Assembly (NCBI RefSeq): GCF_036384435.1
Contig: NZ_DASVMI010000181.1
Span: 12,124-76,123, forward strand
Source of the DNA: GSA-30 sp036384435
GTDB taxonomy: Bacteria > Pseudomonadota > Gammaproteobacteria > Xanthomonadales > Rhodanobacteraceae
Length of the DNA stretch: 64,000 nucleotides
Direction: 5' to 3'
Shown: one piece after another, positions 58,507-64,000 of the stretch
Layout of the letters: each line of letters starts with the position of its first letter
Position numbering within the stretch: position 1 is the first letter of the stretch
The notes under the pieces: generated by a model
Databases searched by the model: none
Told to the model about the DNA's origin: nothing
The model's input: only the letters and a program-made list of their open reading frames with translations
Position numbers and translations under genes: made by a program

Positions 58507-60228
58507 ATGCGGCTATATGTGTGCCTGTTGTGCCTGGCCTGCCTGGGTGTGGCGCAGGCGGCGTGCCCTGATTGGCCAGTCGATAAGGCCCGGCGCGAGC
58601 TGGCGTTACGGCGTGCCCACCTGGAGCGTTGGAACTCGGCGTATCGCCAGGACGGCACATCGCCGGTTGATGACGAAATCTATGACCAGCTGCTTCAGCA
58701 TTTCGAGACGCTGCGCGGATGTTTTCCCGGTGTTTCCAGTGTGGCGAAGCAGCGCGGCGCGGCCGGGCGTGCGCTGGCGCCAGTGGTGCAGACGGGGCTG
58801 GCGAAGCTGCGTGATGTCAATGCCGTGGCCGACTGGATACGCTCTGGCGACCACAACGACCTCTGGGTACAACCCAAGGCCGACGGCGTCGCAGTGACCT
58901 TGCTCTATGTCGACGGCCGGCTGGTGTCGGCGACGAGCCGCGGCGATGGCGTGCATGGAAGCGACTGGACGGCCGCATTGCGCGACGTGGCGGCGGTGCC
59001 TCGCCGGTTGCTGCACGCGCCCGCACGGGTGGTGTTGCAAGGCGAGTTGGTGTGGCGTCTACCGGGGCATGTGCAGGTGTTGGCGGGAAGTGTGGGTGCT
59101 CGCGCCCAGGTAGCCGGTGCGTTGGCGCGTGGCAGCCTGGACGCGAATGCCGCTGGGCATATCGAGCTATTCGTCTGGGACTGGCCCGATGGTCCGCAGG
59201 ATATGCCTGCGCGCCTGCGCGGCCTGAAAGCGATGGGCTTTGGTCGCAGCGTGGATTTGACCCATCGGGTCACCTCGCCCGACGACGTGGCGCAGTGGCG
59301 CGAGCGCTGGTACCGCACGGCATTGCCTTTCGCGACCGACGGCATTGTGCTTAGACAGGGGCATCGTCCGCCATCGTCGACATGGAAAGCGCGTCCGCCA
59401 GCCTGGGCGGTTGCCTGGAAATACCCGCCGTCGAAAGCCGTGGCAACCGTCACCGACGTGGATTTTCGCCGAGGACGCACAGGTCGCATCGATGCGGTAT
59501 TGCAGCTGGAGCCGGTTGTGCTTGGCGATCGCACCGTACGTCGGGTGCTGGCAGGCTCCTTGGCGCGGTGGAAGACACTGGATATTCGTCCAGGCGATCA
59601 GGTGGCGATTTCGCTGGCGGGGCTCACGATTCCGCGCCTGGACGGGGTGATCTGGCGTAGCCCCGGTCGTGCGCACGTATCGGTTCCTGCGATGCCGCCC
59701 TCGGATGGTCTGGCCTGTCTGCAATACGCTCCTGGTTGCGAGGGGCAGTTCCTGGCGCGCCTGGTCTGGCTGAGCGGAAGCGATGGACTGGATCTTCCGG
59801 GCATGGGCGAGCGCCGTTGGAAATCGCTGGTCGATGCCGGTCTGATCCATGGCCTGCTCGACTGGGTGGACCTCGACGCCGCGCAACTACGCGTGCTGCC
59901 TGGTGTCGGCCAGGTGAGGGCACAGGCGATGGCCGATGCCTTCAGCCTGGCGCGCACGCGTGGCTTTGTGGCGTGGATGCACGCCCTGGGAGCGCCGCCG
60001 ATCGATGATCGTCATTGGTCGCAAGAGGATTCGTCATCCTGGGACATGGCCGCTGGCATGAGCGAGCAGGCATGGCTTGCGAGGCCGGGCGTCGGCAGGG
60101 TGCGTGCGCGTCAGCTGGTGGCCTTCTTCACTCACCCGCAGGTACAAGGCTGGGCACAGCGCCTGCGTGAGGCGCATATGGAAGGGTTTGCAGCCAGCGG
60201 TCAGCCCTTGATCTCGCCATCCAAGTAG
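58507..60228 (+). CDS. ligB: NAD-dependent DNA ligase LigB with signal peptide
   Basis: LigB is the second NAD+-dependent DNA ligase of many Gammaproteobacteria. ATG 58507 starts a Sec-type signal sequence (MRLYVCLLCLACLGVAQAAC), and the mature part begins ACPDWPVDKARRELALRRAHLERWNSAYRQDG, as in enterobacterial LigB. The adenylation domain holds Lys124 in VQPKADGVAVTLLY; TDGIVLR and WAVAWKYPP also match. The OB part, a Cys-containing segment around YAPGCEGQF (fewer Cys than the LigA zinc finger) and a HhH region (LPGVGQVRAQAMADA, RPGVGRVRARQL) follow. There is no BRCT domain. 573 residues is normal for LigB. ATG 58495 is an alternative start. Its 3' end overlaps ychJ. Confidence 0.88.
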   Translation: MRLYVCLLCLACLGVAQAACPDWPVDKARRELALRRAHLERWNSAYRQDGTSPVDDEIYDQLLQHFETLRGCFPGVSSVAKQRGAAGRALAPVVQTGLAKLRDVNAVADWIRSGDHNDLWVQPKADGVAVTLLYVDGRLVSATSRGDGVHGSDWTAALRDVAAVPRRLLHAPARVVLQGELVWRLPGHVQVLAGSVGARAQVAGALARGSLDANAAGHIELFVWDWPDGPQDMPARLRGLKAMGFGRSVDLTHRVTSPDDVAQWRERWYRTALPFATDGIVLRQGHRPPSSTWKARPPAWAVAWKYPPSKAVATVTDVDFRRGRTGRIDAVLQLEPVVLGDRTVRRVLAGSLARWKTLDIRPGDQVAISLAGLTIPRLDGVIWRSPGRAHVSVPAMPPSDGLACLQYAPGCEGQFLARLVWLSGSDGLDLPGMGERRWKSLVDAGLIHGLLDWVDLDAAQLRVLPGVGQVRAQAMADAFSLARTRGFVAWMHALGAPPIDDRHWSQEDSSSWDMAAGMSEQAWLARPGVGRVRARQLVAFFTHPQVQGWAQRLREAHMEGFAASGQPLISPSK

Positions 60229-60599
60229 AACCAGCGTCCGTCCTCGCGCACGAAACGGCTGACTTCGTGCAGGCGTTGCGCACTGCCGCCGCCGTATCGC
60301 ATGCGCGCGACGAATTCGACGATCGCATGGTCGCCCTCGCTCTGGTGGCGCTTCACGCTCAGGCCTAGCCAGGTCGGGGCCGGGTGCTGACCAGCGAGAT
60401 CCAGGTGTGCGGGGCGCGTGTCTGGATGCCAACTGGCCAGCAGGTAGTCTTCCAGCCTGAGCACATAGGCGCTGTAGCGCGAGCGCATCAGCGCCTCGGC
60501 GGTAGCAGCGGGCGTGCCTTGGTGAATCGGCTGGCAGCAGTACCTGTAGCCCTGCGAGGTGCCGCAGGGGCAGGGTGCGGACGTGTCGATGGCTGGCAT
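60201..60599 (-). CDS. YchJ family SEC-C motif protein
   Basis: A 132-residue protein. The N-terminal zinc motif CPCGTSQGYRYCC uses Cys10, Cys12, Cys21 and Cys22 (SEC-C type). The NTF2-like domain includes TAEALMRSRYSAYVLRLEDYLLASWHP, VEFVARMRYGGGSAQRLHEVSRFVREDGRWFYLDGE. This is the UPF0225/YchJ pattern; function is unknown. The gene overlaps the ligB end by 28 bases on the opposite strand. Confidence 0.92.
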   Translation of the reverse strand: MPAIDTSAPCPCGTSQGYRYCCQPIHQGTPAATAEALMRSRYSAYVLRLEDYLLASWHPDTRPAHLDLAGQHPAPTWLGLSVKRHQSEGDHAIVEFVARMRYGGGSAQRLHEVSRFVREDGRWFYLDGEIKG

Positions 60600-60779
60600 G
60601 TGCGATGGAGTCTATGAGCGGACCGGGCGTCCATCCTTGGCCCTGTCTGGCGAAAAGGCAAATCTAGGAAGGAAGTCATGGTAGGTCTGTTCGGCACAGT
60701 CCCTTAAAGTCGAAGGTCGCACGTGATGTGTGCCTGTCCATTGCATGCCGCCTGTCCCGGGCGGTCTTCAGGAGGTTGC

Positions 60780-62702
60780 ATGATCCCCGCTCGCCCCTTG
60801 CTCTCCCTCGCCGTGCTTGCCGCTTCGCTGGCTGCCGGCATGGCTCATGCGCAGACCGCGCCGTTGACGCCGGATATCCCATCCCAGTTCACGGCGGCTA
60901 CCGGTAACTACGACTACATCAAGCGCGAGGTGATGATTCCGATGCGCGATGGCGTCAAGCTGCACACGGTGATCGTCATCCCCAAGGGCGCTACGCATGC
61001 GCCGATCCTGCTGACGCGCACGCCGTACGACGCCAGCGGCCGCACGGCCCGCCTGGAATCGCCGCAGATGGTCAACGAGCTGCCGCAAGGCGACGAGTTG
61101 TTCGTCAAGAGCGGCTACATTCGCGTGTTCCAGGACGTGCGCGGCAAGTACGGTTCGGAGGGCGAGTATGTTATGACGCGTCCATTGCGTGGTCCACTCA
61201 ACAGTAGCGAAGTCGATCACTCAACCGATGCCTACGACACCATCGACTGGCTGGTGAAGAACATCCCCGAGTCCAATGGCAAGGTCGGCATGCTCGGCTC
61301 ATCGTACGAGGGTTTCACCGTGGTGATGGCACTGATCCATCCGCATCCTGCGCTGAAGGTCGCTGCGCCGGAGAGCCCGATGATCGATGGCTGGATGGGC
61401 GACGACTGGTTTCATTACGGCGCGTTTCGCCAGACCAACTTCGACTACATCATGGGCCAGACGGCGCAGAAGGGTAAGGGCGATTCGATTCCTCGCGCAG
61501 GCTACGACGATTACACCAATTTCCTGCAGGCGGGCTCGGCCGGCAATTTCGCGCGTGCTGCCGGGCTGGATCAGCTCGCCTTCTGGCGCAAGCTCGAAGA
61601 ACACCCCGCATACGACGCCTTCTGGCAAGACCAGGCGCTGGACAAGATCATGGGCGAGCAGCCGCTGAAGGTGCCGACCATGTGGTTGCAGGGGCTGTGG
61701 GACCAGGAAGATATGTGGGGCGCGATCCACAGCTACGAGCAGGTCGAACCCAAGGACAAGGGCAACGACAAGAATTATCTGGTGATGGGGCCATGGCGCC
61801 ATAGCCAGGTGAACTACGACGGCACTTCGCTGGGGCCGCTGCAATGGGATGGCGATACCGCGCTGCAATTTCGCCGCGACGTACTCAAGCCATTTTTCGA
61901 TCAATACCTGGTCGATGGTGCGCCCAAAGCCAACACGCCGCCGGTACTGATCTACAACACTGGCGAGAACCATTGGGATCGCTACAAGTCCTGGCCGTTG
62001 AGCTGCGAGCAGGGTTGTGCGAACAAACCCAGGGCTTTGTACCTGGAAGCCGGCGGCAAGCTATCGTTCCAGGCACCGGATGCCTCGGCAGTAAAATTCG
62101 ACGAATATGTTTCCGATCCGGCCAAGCCGGTGCCGTACCAGCCGCGTCCGGTGACGTTCGGCGATCACGCGGCGTGGATTCGCTGGCTGGTCAACGATCA
62201 GCGCTTTGTCGATGGCCGTCCAGACGTGCTGACCTTTGTCAGCGAGCCGTTGACCGCGCCCTTGCATATCGGCGGTGCGCCGCAGGTCAACCTGTATGCG
62301 TCCACCAGCGGCACGGACAGCGACTGGGTCGTCAAGCTGATCGATGTCTATCCGGACTCGATCGCCTCCAATCCGACCATGGGCGGTTACGAGCTGCCGA
62401 TCTCGCTGGATATCTTCCGAGGTCGCTACCGCACCAGTTTCGAGCATCCACAGGCGCTTGAGCCCCATGCCCCGCTGCTATACACGTTCGGCCTGCCCAC
62501 GGCCAACCATGTGTTCCAGCCGGGTCATCGCATTATGGTGCAGGTACAGTCGACGCTGTTCCCGTTGTACGACCGCAATCCGCAAACCTTTGTACCCAAT
62601 ATTTTCGATGCCAAGCCGTCGGACTACGAGAAGGCCACGCAACGCGTGTGGCATACGCCGGGCACAGCCAGCTTCATCAGCTTGCCGGTGGTGTCGAAGT
62701 AA
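60780..62702 (+). CDS. CocE/NonD family hydrolase, alpha-amino-acid ester hydrolase-like
   Basis: A 640-residue exported serine hydrolase. GGAGG (60771-60775) precedes ATG 60780, which starts a signal peptide (MIPARPLLSLAVLAASLAAGMAHA). The X-Pro peptidase S15-like alpha/beta-hydrolase core has the nucleophile Ser175 in GSSYEG; the catalytic Asp probably lies in LQGLWDQEDMWGAI and the His in MGPWRHSQVN. PESPMIDGWMGDDWFHYGAFR matches the acidic cluster of alpha-amino-acid ester hydrolases described from Xanthomonas and Acetobacter. The C-terminal jelly-roll domain is present. Periplasmic or secreted. The natural substrate is not certain. Confidence 0.88.
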   Translation: MIPARPLLSLAVLAASLAAGMAHAQTAPLTPDIPSQFTAATGNYDYIKREVMIPMRDGVKLHTVIVIPKGATHAPILLTRTPYDASGRTARLESPQMVNELPQGDELFVKSGYIRVFQDVRGKYGSEGEYVMTRPLRGPLNSSEVDHSTDAYDTIDWLVKNIPESNGKVGMLGSSYEGFTVVMALIHPHPALKVAAPESPMIDGWMGDDWFHYGAFRQTNFDYIMGQTAQKGKGDSIPRAGYDDYTNFLQAGSAGNFARAAGLDQLAFWRKLEEHPAYDAFWQDQALDKIMGEQPLKVPTMWLQGLWDQEDMWGAIHSYEQVEPKDKGNDKNYLVMGPWRHSQVNYDGTSLGPLQWDGDTALQFRRDVLKPFFDQYLVDGAPKANTPPVLIYNTGENHWDRYKSWPLSCEQGCANKPRALYLEAGGKLSFQAPDASAVKFDEYVSDPAKPVPYQPRPVTFGDHAAWIRWLVNDQRFVDGRPDVLTFVSEPLTAPLHIGGAPQVNLYASTSGTDSDWVVKLIDVYPDSIASNPTMGGYELPISLDIFRGRYRTSFEHPQALEPHAPLLYTFGLPTANHVFQPGHRIMVQVQSTLFPLYDRNPQTFVPNIFDAKPSDYEKATQRVWHTPGTASFISLPVVSK

Positions 62703-62737
62703 GCAAGATCGCGCGGCATGGATTTTCGGGTAATGCA

Positions 62738-62768
62738 TGCAACGCCGACGATGTGGCGGCGTTGCATG
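62738..62768 (+). terminator. Hairpin after the CocE-like gene
   Basis: ATGCAACGCCG (62738-62748) and CGGCGTTGCAT (62758-62768) form a perfect 11-base-pair stem with a 9-base loop, 36 bases after the stop codon. There is no T-run, so it may stabilise or end the transcript. Confidence 0.55.
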
Positions 62769-62940
62769 GCATGTCCACATTAACTGGCATGCTTTCCTTT
62801 TGTGTCCACTCCCGTCCTCTAAGCCCACGCAACCTACGGCACAAGCCTACGGGGCGTATGAATTAGACTTCATTGATCCGATGTTCTGATTGGCAGCCAT
62901 TGGCCAGAAGGGATGATTTTTTCCAGGAAGGAGAAAGGTA

Positions 62941-63888
62941 TTGAACAGGCAAATTTTCCTGTCGTTTTTCGCGTTCGCGTGTATCGGGGCTACGCAGGCT
63001 GTTTTTGCGCACCAGGCGGAGTCGGTCCAATCCGTGCTCGATACGGTCAACCGCCTCTACAACGTCACGTCGGGTCATTGCCAGGAGCCCGATACGCATG
63101 CGGCTCGAGGTCATTACTATTGCAGCGGGCTGCTGGTGCGCACGGTGGAAGACAATGACTACCTTCCCTGGACTTTCAGCCCGCAGGCCACCGCCATGGG
63201 GGCATCATCGTATTCATGGATTCGCGCTGACGTGGCAACGACGCGCTTGCTTCGTCAGGCCGGTTTCATCCTGCGAAATGCGCGAGAGGCGGGCGCGCGA
63301 GGATTGCCGGCGGTCGATGCGGGATTCATGTGCCTGTTTGCCATAGATGGCTCGACTGCGGCGGGCAGGCCCTTGCCGCATTACGGCTGTGAACACCGCA
63401 AAGACGTGTTGCCGGTAAATTTTCCTCAACCTTCTGCCATGCATCGCAACATCGAATTTGCGTGGGGGCAATGTGAGGCGGCCGGTATTTTAACGCACGA
63501 ACAATGGGTCGATTTTCGTCAAGGTTATCCGGATACCGAAAGCAGCTGGGCGCAGTGTTCGTGGAACGTCGATCGGCCCGAAGCCTGGGATCATGCCATC
63601 CTCGAACACCGGCTTTATGGTGCGATCGCGGAGGATTTCTACATCTGGAATGAGCTTCTTTTGCGCATCACCGACGACGGTTCCATGCTGAAGGATAAGA
63701 TCGCCGCGTTCTTCTATGATCCTAACTTCAAATACGAAGAAGGCGAATCTTTGCCGCAGGCACAGAACTTCCAGCGTAAGCTCGATGCACATGGCTACCA
63801 GGTTCCCGTGCTTCGCGTGGACTTCAAGGCGCCTGCATCACAACGCTTCAGTTATCACCCCGAGGATCAGGTCATCCCTTTGTGGTAA
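62941..63888 (+). CDS. Secreted protein, possibly halovibrin (HvnA)-like
   Basis: A 315-residue exported protein starting at TTG 62941 behind a strong RBS (AGGAAGGAGAAAGG). A signal peptide is clear (LSFFAFACIGATQAVFA). The mature part starts with SVLDTVNRLYNVTSGHCQ and holds YYCSGLLVRTVEDNDYLPWTFSP, SYSWIRADVATTRL, GFMCLFAIDG and WAQCSWNVDRPEAWDHAI. It ends with FFYDPNF and a C-terminal VPVLRVDF. Six Cys suggest disulfides. From memory this layout resembles secreted proteins annotated as halovibrin HvnA-like in Pseudomonas and Burkholderia, but I cannot verify this or infer an enzymatic activity. Confidence 0.6.
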   Translation: MNRQIFLSFFAFACIGATQAVFAHQAESVQSVLDTVNRLYNVTSGHCQEPDTHAARGHYYCSGLLVRTVEDNDYLPWTFSPQATAMGASSYSWIRADVATTRLLRQAGFILRNAREAGARGLPAVDAGFMCLFAIDGSTAAGRPLPHYGCEHRKDVLPVNFPQPSAMHRNIEFAWGQCEAAGILTHEQWVDFRQGYPDTESSWAQCSWNVDRPEAWDHAILEHRLYGAIAEDFYIWNELLLRITDDGSMLKDKIAAFFYDPNFKYEEGESLPQAQNFQRKLDAHGYQVPVLRVDFKAPASQRFSYHPEDQVIPLW

Positions 63889-64000
63889 GGCGTTGCGGTA
63901 AGGCGTTCACCCCATTTAGGTCACCATATGCCTTTGTCGCCGGGGAGAAGCATCCGGCGATGAAGGCGTATGGCTAGGCATGAACCCCATCGGTCGCTGT
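63889..64000. other. Window end, no feature seen
   Basis: After the secreted-protein stop, the sequence contains a short tandem of GGTAAGGCGTT (63886-63896, 63898-63908) and no recognisable gene or terminator before the window ends. Confidence 0.3.

Noticed and set aside
1..64000. tRNA, rRNA, prophage, integrase or insertion-sequence genes
   Set aside because: No such genes were recognised; all larger intergenic stretches were inspected by eye, but covariance-model searches could not be run.

Overview
This 64 kb window is ordinary chromosome of a GC-rich gammaproteobacterium of the Xanthomonadales, probably Rhodanobacteraceae (Dyella/Luteibacter/Rhodanobacter-like). That assignment is inferred from protein flavour and content: large TonB-dependent receptors, a histone-like HU protein with a Lys/Ala tail, aryl-polyene/xanthomonadin-type ketosynthases, an alpha-amino-acid ester hydrolase-like enzyme, and GTAGGAGCGACTTCAGTCGC-type intergenic repeats. 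I see no rRNA, tRNA, CRISPR array, phage or insertion sequence.

Layout. 1-9.3 kb: end of rluE, a secreted S8 protease, a GNAT acetyltransferase, a YdcH-like protein, ttcA, an aromatic aminotransferase, rdgC, a YgjP-like metallopeptidase and glmU. 9.6-14.3 kb: a compact aryl-polyene/xanthomonadin-like set arranged as two convergent, overlapping operons. The plus side holds ACP, dehydratase, acyltransferase and dehydratase; the minus side holds ketosynthase, ketosynthase-like half protein and GT2 glycosyltransferase. 14.5-20.3 kb: hemF, a beta-helix repeat protein, gpmA, a DUF1453-like membrane protein, a PII protein, ubiK and comM. 20.3-22.3 kb: a decayed patch in which an AraC regulator and a short-chain dehydrogenase have both lost their 5' ends at one junction, followed by a DUF3592-like protein and a structured 470-base non-coding stretch in front of a cation/proton antiporter.

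24-33 kb: the glyoxylate bypass (aceB, aceA) with a divergent LysR regulator and a clear LysR box, then truC-arfB-plsC and ubiJ-ubiB operons and trmL. 33-44 kb: a small exported protein and an M16 protease diverging from a dense TGTCCG half-site array, a DUF4156 lipoprotein, an HU-like protein, a marR-FUSC-DUF1656-HlyD efflux operon, ctpA and envC. 44.5-56.3 kb: two TonB-dependent receptors and gltB-gltD, with a perfect intrinsic-terminator structure lying in the gltB leader. 56.7-64 kb: a two-domain methylglyoxal-synthase-like protein, an NRDE protein, a signal-peptide-bearing LigB DNA ligase, YchJ, a CocE/AEH-like hydrolase and a secreted protein of uncertain family.

Three ubiquinone-accessory genes (ubiK, ubiJ, ubiB) and several RNA-modification or ribosome-rescue genes (rluE, ttcA, truC, arfB, trmL) lie in this window. 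The most interesting unexplained signals are: the structured leader or small RNA before the antiporter; the leader terminator of gltB; the TGTCCG array; the TGTAGG-N6-CCTACA palindrome between glnB and ubiK; the tandem methylglyoxal-synthase protein; and the reduced aryl-polyene locus, which has no visible ketoreductase or starter-activating enzyme.
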